In this document: positions 10,319 through 22,278 of the stretch, one piece after another
Position numbering within the stretch: the stretch's first letter is position 1
Layout: each line of letters starts with the position of its first letter
Assembly: GCA_030789695.1 (NCBI GenBank)
Contig: CM061141.1
Coordinates: forward strand, 274,629,655-274,693,654
Direction: 5' to 3'
Length of the DNA: 64,000 nucleotides
DNA from: Scilla litardierei
Lineage: Eukaryota > Streptophyta > Magnoliopsida > Asparagales > Asparagaceae
Made by a program: the position numbers and the translations under genes
Notes under the pieces: model-generated
Told to the model about the DNA's origin: nothing
What the model saw: the letters and a program-made list of their open reading frames with translations, nothing else
Database searches by the model: none

Positions 10319-10330
10319 AGTTTGGGAGGA
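10319..10330 (+). other. Polypurine tract of A
   Basis: AGTTTGGGAGGA directly before the TGTAACG start of the 3' LTR at 10331. The same tract in reverse complement borders the 3' LTRs of D (27590-27602) and F (51846-51858). It primes plus-strand DNA synthesis. Confidence 0.85.
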
Positions 10331-10769
10331 TGTAACGACTGGTTTGTCATGTATGGATTTTATTATATATATAATATTAATTGTTGCTTTCCCTTCTTTA
10401 TGATTTCCATTTCCGTCTCCGTAGTTTTCATTTTCGTTCGTTTCGTCGTGATTCTCTAGATTCTTCCGTCGGTCGGCGTGTTTGAAGTAAGTCATTCGTG
10501 ACGGGCTTCATAACGTCGATATCTTAGAGTTAGAACGAGCCTAGGAGACTTAGGAAACCATCCCGGAGCTTCGCGCTCCATTTCGAAACTTTTGGTGCTC
10601 ATTAGCCGGTATAAGAAGGGGCACCGACCGACTAGATGACGATCCAGTCGGTCGGAAAACCTTCTTGAACCGACTAGTGAGCTTTGTTGAATGTTCAGGA
10701 GTTACTGTTTGTCGTTAGTCGGTCTAAGAACGTTGGTTGACCGACTAGGTTGCAAACTAGTCGGTCGGC
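10331..10769 (+). repeat. 3' LTR of element A, first part
   Basis: Matches 3194-3632 of the 5' LTR with about five substitutions. It breaks off inside the inverted-motif array where element B inserted; 10765-10769 (TCGGC) is B's left target duplication. Confidence 0.95.
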
Positions 10770-11129
10770 TGGTCGCTCCGGGATGTAACCCCAAAGAACG
10801 GTTGTAGTTTTACCGCAAGCGCACGGTATAGCGGCGAGCGGGTTATCGAACACAGGGAGGACGAATGACCGTGCTTGTTCCAATCAACCTGGCTATTTAA
10901 GAAGAGAGAAATTTGCCTTTGGCGATCCTGTCACAATCGTCAGACAAAGTACTGAAATATCAAATCAAATAAAGAACGTCTAGGGAATGGGGAATTCCCG
11001 CTACTCACCGTATTTCGTAAATGTGGTTCATCGGTATCTAAATTGCTAGGATAAGATTTTGGATGAACTAGTTGCAACTGAATGTAGAACCAAGCTCACA
11101 CTCTCGCGCTGTTGCCGGTCTATAGCTAT

Positions 11130-11433
11130 CCTAGGTTTGGGTCCAATCTCTTGCAAACCCTAGCCTAGGGAAGCTAGCATTAGGATCAACATCATCGTTC
11201 AATCGCGCATCGAGCCCAATCTCTTGCAAACTCGGCCCACGACCTAGGTTGGGATAGTTCCTACCCGTCCAATCTCTTGCAAACGGGTATCGGCACGGAA
11301 TTGCAACCGGAAACCCTAGTATCGGTCCAATCTCTTGTAAACTGATACTACTGAAATTCGATTCCAACCCAATTCGGATTTCTAGGGTTTCCTATCGAAT
11401 TGGGATCCAATCTCTTGCAAATCCCAATCGATA
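11130..11433 (-). other. Five-hairpin array with constant loop TTGCAAGAGATTGG (B, 3' LTR)
   Basis: The loop complement CCAATCTCTTGCAA (or a one-base variant) lies at 11143-11156, 11216-11229, 11269-11282, 11327-11340 and 11407-11420. Each copy is flanked by a different inverted repeat. Read on the - strand the stems are ATTGGGAT/ATCCCAAT, AGTATCAGT/ACCGATACT (one mismatch here), TACCCGT/ACGGGTA, CGAGT/GCTCG (T-G closing pair) and GGGT/ACCC extended by CCTAGG/CCTAGG. It lies in the transcribed part of the LTR, downstream of the TATTTAA box. Confidence 0.85.
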
Positions 11434-11908
11434 TGAACTCCTAGCCATCCGTAGTAAATCGATCCCAAACTAATCCCTAATGGCAATTCTAGCAAAATTT
11501 CTACCAATTCATCACAAATATGAAATTGGGCTTGTAGGGTTCATCCCCACGCCCCAAGACGTGGAGACTACTCACAATTCATAGCACAAACACAAGAATA
11601 ATCAATGAAATAAGCTATAGAATTCATCACAATATTGAGATAAACAATAAAAATAGAATTTTTGGAGAAGAGAGAGGCAAACCAATGGAGTTCTTCAATT
11701 AATCCAACAAAAATCAACTTTAGTCCTCTCTCCAATCACAAGAATAAAGCTAAAAAGTAAACCTAAAAGCTGCAAAAATCTAAGAGAAAACCTTCCAAAA
11801 CTAGGGTAAAAACAGGGGTTAAATACCCCCCAAAATCGTCCAAAAACTGTGACCAAAATACCCCTGCGCAGCCTGAAATCCGCAATTTTTGCTACAGGCA
11901 GCGCGTCG

Positions 11909-12290
11909 CACTCGGCCGAGTGACAAATGTCGCTCGGCCGAGTGAGAAACCCTGTAATTTTCTAGTAAGTCTCGATCTTCAGGGGTCTTCACTTCGGGGG
12001 CGGCTCGGCCGAGTGAGTTTTCGTCACTCGGCCGATGGCTTCTTGGTACTCGGGCGGTCGGGATTATCCACTCGGCCGAGTGGGTCTTCTGAAGCTCAGG
12101 CAGCCGAAAAACAGTAAGTTGGTGATTTTTGGATGGCTTCGTCTGGGCGCCACTCGGGCGGACGGGATCTCGTCACTCGGCCGATGTGGTCTCCGTCGCT
12201 CGGCCGAGTGCACATATAAATCATGTCTGATCTGGTCGGCCGAGCGATGTCTCGCTGGTCGGCCGAGTGACTCCTTCACTCGGCCGAGTG
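11909..12290 (-). promoter_or_regulatory. CACTCGGCCGAGTG palindrome array (B, 3' LTR)
   Basis: Perfect or one- to two-mismatch copies of this 14-bp palindrome recur through the segment (for example 11909-11922, 12069-12082, 12277-12290), with variants such as GCTCGGCCGAGTG and half sites ACTCGGGCGG. On the - strand the array is upstream of TATTTAA at 11819-11825. Likely binding sites for a dimeric DNA-binding protein. Confidence 0.8.
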
Positions 12291-12585
12291 GGACACTAAA
12301 AATGCCCAAACAGCTTGTTTTGGCCTCCTCGTCGCTCCTGCGACGTCCGTTCTTCTTCCGCTCCTCTCCAACAACAAAATACCCCTTGGGGAGGTCGTCG
12401 GTGACCCTCCGGAGTAAGCGCATCTCGAGATCACTCCAAATCGCGCCAAATCACCTGAAATGCGACAAAAACAACAAATCGTGAAAAGCATCGCAATATC
12501 GTCGATATATCATGAAAAACATGATTTGGGCGATCAAAATGGCATGCAAACATGCGGGAAAAAAGTGTAAAATGAGGAGTGATCA

Positions 12586-12599
12586 AAATCCCCCAAGCT
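12586..12599 (-). other. Polypurine tract of B
   Basis: On the - strand AGCTTGGGGGATTT directly precedes the TGATCACTCC start of the 3' LTR. Further AGCTTGGGGGA blocks occur inside the element at 13188-13198, 14215-14226 and 17959-17969. Confidence 0.8.
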
Positions 12600-14557
12600 T
12601 ACCTCTTACTCGTCCTCGAGGAAGATAAGTAAAAGGCGAACCCGGTGGATTCGGAAAACGAAAACGGCGAAAAAATGAAAAATGAAAAACGGAGAAGAAT
12701 GAAAAATAAAAAATAAAAATAAAAATAAAGAAGAAAGAAAGAAGCGAAGAGGTAAGTTGCTAGATCATCTTCTCAGGACGTGGGTTTCGCTTACTCATAT
12801 AGCATGCACTGAATGAAAAATACATGTCAAAGAGTTTTATTTTGATATCATAGTATAATAGTGCAAATAGAAATAGAAAACCCACGAACAACGATATAAT
12901 CATGAAAAACAGAATAATTTTAGAATTAACATCGTCTGAATCATTTAAAGCGGTATACAAATCGCAGATCACACACTTTTCAATTGAATGCTTTCTATGA
13001 GGAGTATAAGAGTATCACACAATAGGATAGAGAGAATAGAAAAGTATGTATTTCGTGATATGAATGCTAGGCTTAGATTTCTGGATTTCGTAAAGCTAAA
13101 AACAATCTCACTGAGTATAGAATATTACTTAGCCTAGGTTGTCGTGCAACGTCAAGTAGTCACTCTCTCACACATCAATGGATTCTCTCCCCCAAGCTTA
13201 TCTATAAGCATGGTGGCATAAAAAATATTCACATCCCCATTTTTGTAAAGCTCCAAAAGCAATGAAAATGAACACGAAAAGAGAGAAGAAAGAAAGAAAG
13301 TGAGATGGGATCTTTTATTGAGGATTTTTCCTCTTTTCTTTTTCTTTTTGCTCTCTTTTTTTTTCTTTTGTTTTGTTTTTTTTTTTGAAATATACAATGA
13401 TCCCAACTCAAAGAGAGGTAATGATATACAAGAATATTTTCTCCCCTTTTTTTGTTAGGGAAATTTGGAGCTAGGAATTAATAGCGGGGGAAATGCCCTA
13501 TAATGGAATCGCTAAGGGGAGATTCACCAATGATTTTAATAGTAGAGAAATGATGTTCAAGATTTGTGGAGAAAGAAATAAATATATCTCTCGGTTCACT
13601 CTATAAGACATGCACGACAACTTCAGCAGGGTAATCTAATCTACTCAGTTTCGATCACAAAAAAGCTAACTAATCCAGATTTATCATAGCTAACATCATT
13701 CAATCATCCTGAAGTGAAATGTACAATTCATGCATATAGAAGTGATATAGGAAAAGAAATCAGTACTCCAGATATAGGCATTCAATGCGTGAATCTTGGT
13801 GTGTTTTCTGTGATAGCATACATATAAATATTCAGACTCAGCTAATAATAAAATTTCATCCATTTTCATGTGGAAAAAGTATGGGTTACTATCTCTAGAT
13901 GCAAGGTAAGTCATAGCATATGATATCAGAAATAAAGTCTAAGACATGACAAATAAAGCATGCAAATAGAGTAAGCTAACTCCACGTCATCTTCATCACA
14001 GAAAAGTCATCTCTAGCATGAGATGAAAAGAAAAAAGGAAATAAAGATAAAGGGAAAATAGAACTATTTACAATGCGGCACACAGAAAAATAAGCAAAAA
14101 CGTGATGCATGGTAAAATAAAAAGAAAAATGATGAAAATAAGTGCAAAAAGCGGAAAATGGTGTGAAAAACTAAAAATAAAGGTGGCAAATCGAAAAAAG
14201 AACGTGAGAACTCACTCCCCCAAGCTAAATGGCACAGTGTCCTCAATGTGCAATGTGTGGCACACCGAGAGACAAGTAATGGGAAAGGCAAGTGAGGATG
14301 CATGCATGATGAAAAATAAGAAAATAATGAAACGTAAAAGATGATGCGGACATGATGCATGCAGAAATAGGAGTGATACAGATATATAAGTGTGGCACCC
14401 TAAAAAAACTCTCCCTCTCTCCCAAAAAAGATATATGAAGATATATAGAAAATGCGTATCATCGAAACAGTGAGGGGAGGGGGTGGACAAAAGGGCATCA
14501 GGACCCAGCAAAGACGGGCAGCACAACGGCAAAAAGAGGCGATGGCATCAAGAGTGC
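12600..14557 (-). other. Non-coding 3' region of element B
   Basis: About 2 kb between ORF3 and the polypurine tract. AT-rich with poly-A/poly-T and GAAA tracts. Short open frames are compositional. Two extra AGCTTGGGGGA blocks (- strand) divide it at 13188-13198 and 14215-14226. The matching region of C (45915-47811) is collinear, so the sequence is a real part of the family, probably 3' untranslated or cis-acting. Confidence 0.7.
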
Positions 14558-16625
14558 CTAAGAAGGTGGGGCTACGCCGGCTCCGTCCTGAGGCGGAGGA
14601 GGAGGTGGTGGTAGTGGCTGCTGAGCGGGGGTGGGTGTGGGAGTGGAAGCAGGCTGAGTGTGTGTGGAAGTGTGGGTGGGAACCTGCTGGGTGGGTACGG
14701 GTACGCGGGGGAGACGCTCCAGGACCTGGGTAAGACAGTAGTGAATGTGCGGGAGCAGGTCAAAGCGGCCAGCCATCGCGGATATGGTGGAGGACAGGGT
14801 CCTAAGGTCGCCTCTGAGGCCACTCACCGCCCCCTCGAGAGCACGAATGCTCTGAAGTACAGTGTCAGGGGGAGGTGGTGCAGAGGGACGCACCGGTCGG
14901 GGCTGTGCAGGTCGGGGCTGGCGTACTCTGGTGGCGTAGGTGACGGGCTCAGCGGGTAGGGGAACGAAAGGTGCTGCGCTCGTAAATGTGGACCTGGCCT
15001 CAATGCGAGGCTGGGCAGGACGGTGAGAAGTGGAGGCAGCAGCAGCGAAAGAAGAGTACAAAAGTGGCAGCGAGGCGGCCGGAGAGGACGGTGGCACAGA
15101 AGTGTGGACAGACGCCACGACACTCTCGGAAAATACAGCAGCAGTGGGGACAGAGGGCTCTCCGCACTCAACGATGGTCGGCGGGCGCTCGGGTGGGGCA
15201 GAGGAAACAGGCTCAGCAGCCAGAGGGCCAGTGGTGGTGGTGACAGGCGTGGAAGTGGGCTCAGCTAAGGTACTCCTGACACAGACAGAGGTGTGGACAG
15301 AGGCGTCAGGAGCATCGAAAACATCAGGGATAGGCCGAGGGGCCACGGGGTCAACAGGGGCAGCAGGCGCGGTAGGTGCAACAGGGTCTGCGGGGGGCAG
15401 CGTGGGCAGCGTGGGCCTGCTCGGCCTCCTCGGCCTCGAGCACGTAAGCGGCTGGGATGAGAACGTCCATCGCAGGGAGCCAGTCCACGTGGGCTGGTGC
15501 AATCTGAGTCCGAGATGGGCTCGGAAGAATCATGTAATAGGCACCGTAAGGGCCGTGCAACCAGACCCAGTGTCGCTCACCGTGCGGACGAAGCATCTTC
15601 ATCCAGGCCATAACATCAATCAACAGAGAAGTGGGGCCCGGTGCTCGTCGCAGGTCGTCAGGGAAGTCCTCACCGGTCATAAGGGCAAGCAAGGTGATCA
15701 GGCCGCCGCAGCATATCGATGAGCGAGCGCCCACCGATACAATGATGCGGTCCAAAAACCAAGCCGCGACATCAATCACGACGACGGGGACCAGCTCATC
15801 GCCATCCCTAGATAGAACTCTGGGCCGTGTCATCGCGTAGAGCATGTAGAGCTCTGGCGTGGACATCGTGCCCGGCTCATATCTGGCCAAAAAGGTCGTC
15901 TCCATAAGGCGCTGAGCTATACGGAGGCAGGGGTGGACAATGGCTGAGGCCTTGGCCCTACTAGGGTCAAAGGCAGCGTGAAGACCCGTAATCCGGGCCC
16001 AGAAGGCACCGGCGTCGAAGGAAGGGGGGATATGGGTGGGGGCGTAACCTAGATCGGCCCTGGGGACATCGGGCCATGAGAAAAATGCTCTCATCATACC
16101 GAGAATGACCTGGCACTCCCGGTTCATGAACCGAAACGAGCATCCCTCGTCGGTCCGGGCGATCGAACTAAGTACCTCAAGTGTCGGACTGGTAAATGTG
16201 TCCGTCGACACCTGAAAGAAATCTCGCCAGCCCACGTTGTCGTACAACGTGAGCATCCCCTCTAGTACCCCCAGGCGTCCTAGGTCGGCAAGGTGTGCAA
16301 ACCTGGAGGGTACGATCGAGCGCTGGGAAATACGCTCGAAGGCGACGCGGTGTGCGTCGTCTCGGAACGTGATCCCCAGCGGCCCGATAAGTGGAGTCGG
16401 AGGTGGTGGCTGTGGAGCGGCAGGGAGTGGCTGTGCGGGCTGTGCGGGCTGTGCGGGCGCTGCAGGCTGTGCGGGGTGTGCGAGGCCTGCAGGCGGTGCT
16501 GGGTGTGCGGGGTGTGGTGGAGAAGGTGGAGGAGAGTCCTCCAACTCGTGGGAGGGGCCGGCATCATCCGACCGCTTCCTCTTGCCGGAAGCTCTCTTCG
16601 ACCGCGGCCGTGTCCGGGGCGGCAT
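14558..16625 (-). pseudogene. ORF3 of element B, frameshifted
   Basis: The first frame runs 16625 to 15351 (424 aa, starting MPPRTRPRSKRASGKRKRSD) and the second 15502 to 14558. Comparison with intact ORF3 of C (43752-45914) places the frameshift near 15420 in the Ala/Pro-rich region. N-terminal basic cluster KRKR resembles a nuclear localisation signal, then a Pro-rich spacer, a globular domain of about 280 residues, and a Ser/Thr/Pro-rich tail. The globular part recalls the uncharacterised ORF1 protein of Athila elements (from memory, moderate confidence). Function unknown. Confidence 0.75.
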
Positions 16626-16785
16626 ATCGGCCCCGAGCGCGCACCGAAAAACGTGAAAAGTGTGGCGTGTGCAAAATAAAGGAAAGAGTATACCCCGACA
16701 CGCCGCGAGTGCTAAGCAATGGAAGCGTGCGAAGACAGCGCCTCCGCGAAGCCCAAATCAGTCCCGAGAAGCTCCCAGAAACAAC

Positions 16786-16947
16786 CTGCGCATGAAACGG
16801 AGATATCAGCGAGTAATATTCAAAACGTAAGGAGCATTAGGGGTATAATAGATAGATATAGAAATCAATTTGGGTTTGGGGTTCGTTTAAAGCATGGATC
16901 CTCGAAAAATACACAAAAAGTGGAGAAAAAGGCGAAATAGGCGATAC
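16786..16947 (-). other. Candidate 5'-UTR intron of ORF3 in B, 162 nt
   Basis: On the - strand, donor CCG/GTATCGCC and acceptor CATGCGCAG/GTTG. The matching segment in C (43411-43572) has the same donor and acceptor pattern and exactly the same length. It lies between the internal TATA box and the ORF3 start codon. Confidence 0.55.
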
Positions 16948-17153
16948 CGGAGGTGGCCGGAGTGGTGGCCGCCGGCGGCGACTCGGGCGGGGCGCGACGG
17001 AGCTCGGCCGGCGGTGGCTGGCCGTGCGGCGGCGCGAGGGTCGACGGCCGGGTGAGTGGGGGGGGGTGAGCGAGGGGAACGGGCGAGGGAGCTGAGGGGT
17101 CGCGGGCGGTTTTGATTTTTTTTCGTTTCGAAAAACGTGCCCCCCCCTCGGCC

Positions 17154-17495
17154 CTTTATATAGCAAAAGTTACGACTCGGCCGAGTGACTGGGTCACTCG
17201 GCCGAGTGAGATCAATGGAAAATTCCTCCCCGCTTACGCTTCGGCCGAGTGGCCTTGCCAGCCTCGGCCGAGTGGAGTAAGTCCATTCGGCCGAGTGGCT
17301 CAAGCTACTCGGCAAGACTCGCCCTAGGAGCGTATCCGTTTTACTCGGCCGAGTGAATATATATACTCAGCCGAGTAGCAGTTATACTGAAATCAGGAAA
17401 ATAAACAGAGAGTTGGATACAGCAGACTTTCCTCGTTCGTGAGCGGCTCGGCCGGACGAACTTGTGTGCTCGGCCGAGTGACCAGTATACTCGGC
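17154..17495 (-). promoter_or_regulatory. Internal promoter of ORF3: palindrome array plus TATATAAAG (B)
   Basis: On the - strand, copies of the CTCGGCCGAGTG palindrome (17495 down to 17171) precede GCTATATAAAG (17164-17154). They are followed by a GC-rich leader, a candidate intron and ORF3. The palindromes are the same as those in the LTR U3. The layout palindromes-TATA-leader-intron-ORF recurs in C at 42826-43752. Confidence 0.7.
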
Positions 17496-17828
17496 CGAGT
17501 GAGCCTTGTGTTCTGCTGTTTGTCTTCGTTTGGGCTCTAAACTCCGTCTTTCTTCCTCCAGTCGATTTCATCTTCCTCTTAAGCATCGAACGCCTTCCTG
17601 GGGCGCTCCTCGTCGTCTCGTTCATCCTCCTCATGATGGATTTATCTATCTCCTCTCCTGTCAAGAAAAATAGGACCCGTTATCACAAAATTTTTGGACG
17701 AACGACTCAAAACACTAAAAATTTCTTTAAAAAAATAAAGAAAAAGTAAAAATAAAGCAATAACTGTCAGGTTGCCTCCCGACAAGCGCTCGTTTAAGGT
17801 CGTGAGCTCGACCCCCTATGATTTTCAA

Positions 17829-20598
17829 TTAATGCGGGATGTTTGGTGCATATGAGATGCACCCATCAAACTTTCCGGGGAGAACGCTTGGGTTCGGAAG
17901 TTGCGGCGGCGTGTTCTCCCTCGGTGGTCTCCCGTCTCGAATAGTGTTGGGGGGAGGCTCCCCCAAGCTAGCGTTTGCTCCGGTCAACGGCTTCACCGGT
18001 GACGCCGATTTCCGTATCGGCGGAGCTTTCTTCGGAGACTTCAATTTCGAGAGCTTGCAGAGCTCTCGAATCCTTGCGACATCAGCGTCGCCTTCATCAT
18101 TTTCAGCGGAGAGGTCGGGGGAATCATCTATCTTCTCATCTCGGCCTAAATCCGGGCCTTCCTCGAAATCCTCATCGAAAAGAGCGCCAATCGAGTGGGG
18201 GATCACTTCTTCAATTACCTCATCAAGGAGGTCCATGTAGTCAATCTCCTCGTGGTAAGGCATGTGTTTCATGGCCTTAGGAATGTGAAGCTCCACCTCG
18301 ATGTTGCCGACGTTCAAAGTTAGTGTACCTTCTCGCACGTCGACAATCACACCGGCGGTGGCGAGGAACGGGCGTCCAAGTATCAATGACGTATCTCCCT
18401 CCTCCTTAACGTCCATGATCACGAAGTCACATGGCAAGCATATTCCCCCCGGGACTTGTAGCGGGATGTCTTCGGCGATCCCTACCGGCCTTGTTATTCG
18501 CCCGTCGGCCAATTGTATCCGCATGTCGGTAGCTTTCAACTTCGTCCCGGTGTTTAGCCTTAAGAACATGGAGAGAGGCATGAGGCTCACACTAGCCCCT
18601 AAATCTACCAATGCCTTTTGAAGAGGGACGCCGCCCAAGGTGCAAGGAATCCGAAAACTCCCCGGGTCTTTAAATTTGGCCGGCTCCTTCTCTCTCTTGG
18701 TGAACCAAGAGCCCTCCTCGGCTAGCATAATCTTCTCCTTCCTCTTTCTCCCCGAAATCAAATCCTTTAAGAATTTAGCATATGTGGGGATCTCCACGAT
18801 GGCGTCGAGGAAGGGAATGTTGAGGCTAACTCCTCTCAGATACTCGAGAAACTTTGCTAGCCTTTTCTCCATTTTCGCTCTAGCAAGCCTTTGGGGGAAT
18901 GGGACCGGTGGCATGAAGCGCCTTTCCTCAATCAATTGCTCCGCTCTAGATTTCTCCTTTTCTTGTGGCTCCTTCTCCTTTTCAACTTCAACTACCGGCT
19001 CAATTGGCTCCAAACTTTCCTCCACGGGCTCCTCGGTAGGAATCATGGCGGGGGTGGTATCCTTGCCGCCTCTAGTAGTAACGGCAACTACGGCATTGAT
19101 GTGGCCGGTGTTGCTCCGTGGGTTTTGCTCCGGTTGCGCTGGTAAATGTTGAGTGTTCCGATTGAGCAACGCCAATTGTTCCGATATTTGAGCCACAACG
19201 GTTGTAAGGGAGTCTTGCCCCGCCTTCAAGGTAGCATTGACCTTCTTTTGCTCGGCCATAAACGCCTCCACTCTAGGTTTGAATTCGGATTGTTGTTGAG
19301 CTTGTGGAGGGTTTTGATTTTGATTCCTCCACCATTGATTGTATCCGGGCGGCCTATATGGTGGAACTTGTTGCTTCGGTTGAAAATTTTGTTGTGGAGG
19401 CCTCCTCGGCGGATAGTGTTGTTGTTGGGGGTGGTGGTCGAGCTTGTTGAGGTGGTTGTTGGGGCGGGTTCAAAGCTCCTTCATTGTTGGCGTAAGAGAA
19501 ACCGGGATGATTTCTTGTGGCCGGATTGGCCCAATACCCTTGGTTCCCCGCAACATATTGTACTTGCTCCAAGGATCCTTCTCCTTGCTCTCCTCCCACA
19601 TACATGGCTTGAGATTGGTCTTGCCAATCACACATTTGGTTCGTTGGTGCGGAGGTGGAAGGGGTTCCTTGGGGCTCCGTGATAAACTTCTCCAGTCTCT
19701 CCACTACCTTGTGGAGAGAATCAAACTTGCTTGTAAGCTCCGCTACGGCCTTCGCCTCATAGATACTAGTTGGCTTCAAGGAGGACGTAGAGTGTCCTCG
19801 CTCATCGCCCCATTGTTGATTGTTTGAGGCCATCTCCTCAATTAGGGCCGTAGCTTCTTCGGGAGTCTTAGATAAGATAGCTCCATTCGCCGCGGCATCA
19901 ATAATTTGTTTGGTCCCCGGTTGGAGACCGTTGTAGAAGCTATGAACTAGCTCCCAATCTTCAATGCTATGGTGCGGGCATTGATGCTGCAGATCCTTAA
20001 AACGCTCCCAAGCCTCATAGAGCGTCTCTTGGGGTCCTTGCTTGAAGGACATAAGAGCGCTCCGGATCTTCACCGTCTTGGAGGGCGGATAGAACTTATC
20101 AATGAATGCACTCGCCAACTCATCCCAAGTGGTAAAGACTCCATCAGCCTGCGTCCTCAACCAATAGAGTGCCTTGTCTTTTAGCGTGAAGGGGAAGAGA
20201 CGCAGTCTGATGGCATCGATGGAGACCCCCGGCATCTGAAATGTGGCGCACTTCGACAAGAATAATTGGATGTGGTAGTGAGGATTTTCATGGGCATTCC
20301 CATGAAATGGATCCTGCTGCATCAGAACCACTAGTCCAGTCTTTAGCTCGAAGTTCTTGTCAGCCGCCAACTCCGGCATGGCAATGGATGAGGTCGTAGA
20401 AGAGGTCTTAGGCCGAAGCCTATCTCTAATAGAAATTATCCTTGCCATTCTTGCCGCTAATTGGTCCGCAGTTTCTGGGTTGGTCATATACCTCCCTTCC
20501 GGATTTTGTCTCCTCTCCACTCTAATTCTCCGCGCGGTACGTTCGATCTCGGGATCAAATAATATAGCTTCAGGGTCTGCCGTAGATCTCGTGTACAT
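17829..20598 (-). pseudogene. gag-pro: gag-protease of element B, one frameshift
   Basis: Gag frame 20598 to 19354 (414 aa) and protease frame 19271 to 17829 (480 aa), with the frame switch at about 19420-19440 in a Pro/Gln-rich stretch after ARPPPP. Gag has the retrotransposon Gag core (WDELASAFIDKFYPP, FYNGLQPG). The protease has the Athila-type active site VDLGASVSLMPLS, then ILGRPFLATAG. The frame ends at FDGCISYAPNIPH with no RT downstream. The C copy is broken at different places, so the ancestor had one gag-protease ORF of roughly 900 codons. Confidence 0.88.
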
Positions 20599-20664
20599 GC
20601 AATGGGAAAACAGAGTTTCAAAGAAATGATTAGTACCGTGGAAGGGTTAGGTAAAAATAAAGAA

Positions 20665-20697
<33 letters not shown>

Positions 20698-20733
20698 GAA
20701 ATAGCTAGGGTGGTAAGATCAAACGCAATCGCC

Positions 20734-20751
20734 TCCCCAGCAACGGCGCCA
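20734..20751 (-). other. Primer-binding site of B (tRNA-Asp type)
   Basis: On the - strand TGGCGCCGTTGCTGGGGA, starting six nt after the 5' LTR end. It is complementary, with one mismatch, to the 3' end of plant tRNA-Asp, the primer known for Athila-type elements. C has TGGCGCCGCTGCCGGGGA at the same place. Confidence 0.8.
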
Positions 20752-21117
20752 AAAACTTGGTCGCTCCGGGATGTAACCCCAAAGAACGGTTGTAGTTTTA
20801 CCGCAAGCGCACGGTATAGTGGCGAGCGGGTTATCGAACACAGGGAGGACGAATGACCATGCTTGTTCCAATCAACCTGGTTATTTAAGAAGAGAGAAAT
20901 TTGCCTTTGGCGATCCTGTCACAATCGTCAGACAAAGTACTGAAATATCAAATCAAATAAAGAACGTCTAGGGAATGGGGAATTCCCGCTACTCACCGTA
21001 TTTCGTAAATGTGGTTCATCGGTATCTAAATTGCTAGGATAAGATTTTGGATGAACTAGTTGCAACTGAATGTAGAACCAAGCTCACGCTCTCGCGCTGT
21101 TGCTGGTCTATAGCTAT

Positions 21118-21420
21118 CCTAGGTTTGGGTCCAATCTCTTGCAAACCCTAGCCTAGGGAAGCTAGCATTAGGATCAACATCATCGTTCAATCGCGCACCG
21201 AGCCCAATCTCTTGCAAACTCGGCCACGACCTAGGTTGGGATAGTTCCTACCCGTCCAATCTCTTGCAAACGGGTATCGGCACGGAATTGCAACCGGAAA
21301 CCCTAGTATCGGTCCAATCTCTTGCAAACCGATACTACTGAAATTCGATTCCAACCCAATTCGGATTTCTAGGGTTTCCTATCGAATTGGGATCCAATCT
21401 CTTGCAAATCCCAATCGATA
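21118..21420 (-). other. Five-hairpin array with constant loop (B, 5' LTR)
   Basis: Loop copies at 21131-21144, 21204-21217, 21256-21269, 21314-21327 and 21394-21407, all with the exact 14-nt loop. Stems on the - strand: GGGT/ACCC plus CCTAGG/CCTAGG, CCGAGT/GCTCGG, TACCCGT/ACGGGTA, AGTATCGGT/ACCGATACT, and ATTGGGAT/ATCCCAAT plus an outer TATCG/CGATA. This is the best-preserved copy and lies in the element's own RNA leader. Confidence 0.88.
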
Positions 21421-21896
21421 TGAACTCCTAGCCATCCGTAGTAAATCGATCCCAAACTAATCCCTAATGGCAATTCTAGCAAAATTTCTACCAATTCATC
21501 ACAAATATGAAATTGGGCTTGTAGGGTTCATCCACACGCCCCAAGACGTGGAGACTACTCACAATTCATAGCACAAACACAAGAATAATCAATGAAATAA
21601 GCTATAGAATTCATCACAATATTTAGATAAACAATAAAAATAGAATTTTTGGAGAAGAGAGAGGCAAACCAATGGAGTTCTTCAATTAATCCAACAAAAA
21701 TCAACTTTAGTCCTCTCTCCAATCACAAGAATAAAGCTAAAAAGTAAACCTAAAAAGCTGCAAAAATCTAAGAGAAAAGCCTCCAAAACTAGGGTAAAAA
21801 CAGGGGTTAAATACCCCCCAAAATCGTCCAAAAACTGTGACCAAAATACCCCTGCGCAGCCTGAAATCCGCAATTTTCGCTACAGGCAGCGCGTCG

Positions 21897-22278
21897 CACT
21901 CGGCCGAGTGACAAATGTCGCTCGGCCGAGTGAGAAACCATGTAATTTTCCAGTAAGTCTCGATCTTCAGGGGTCTTCACTTCGGGGGCGGCTCGGCCGA
22001 GTGAGTTGTCGTCACTCGGCCGATGGCTTCTTGGTACTCGGGCGGTCGGGATTATCCACTCGGCCGAGTGGGTCTTCTGAAGCTCAGGCAGCCGAAAAAC
22101 AGTAAGTTGGCGATTTTTGGATGGGTTCGTCTGGGCGCCACTCGGGCGGACGGGATCTCGTCACTCGGCCGATGTGGTCTCCGTCGCTCGGCCGAGTGCA
22201 CATATAAATCGTGTCTGATCTGGTCGGCCGAGCGGTGTCTCGCTGGTCGGCCGAGTGACTCCTTCACTCGGCTGAGTG
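21897..22278 (-). promoter_or_regulatory. CACTCGGCCGAGTG palindrome array (B, 5' LTR)
   Basis: Same arrangement as 11909-12290, including the ACTCGGGCGG half sites. It drives, by inference, the genomic RNA from the TATTTAA box downstream on the - strand. Confidence 0.8.

Larger units (their letters stand above)
10770..12585 (-). repeat. 3' LTR of element B
   Basis: Near-identical to 20758-22573. On the - strand it starts TGATCACTCC and ends CGGAGCGACCA. It holds the palindrome array, a TATTTAA box at 11819-11825 and the five-hairpin array at 11130-11433. Confidence 0.95.

Noticed and set aside
11130..11433. CRISPR-like array
   Set aside because: Constant 14-nt units with variable flanks resemble repeats and spacers at first sight, but the flanks are inverted repeats of each other, spacing is irregular and the array lies in a plant retroelement LTR.
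14986..15722. Long + strand ORFs opposite ORF3 of B (for example 15030-15722)
   Set aside because: They are shadows of the Pro/Ala/Ser-rich ORF3 on the - strand, where the protein matches intact ORF3 of C.
19354..19440. Programmed frameshift between gag and protease in B and C
   Set aside because: The frame changes at different places: in B in a Pro/Gln-rich run, in C at a lost C in a CCCC run near 40650. Each looks like a private indel, and the other copy is in frame at that site.
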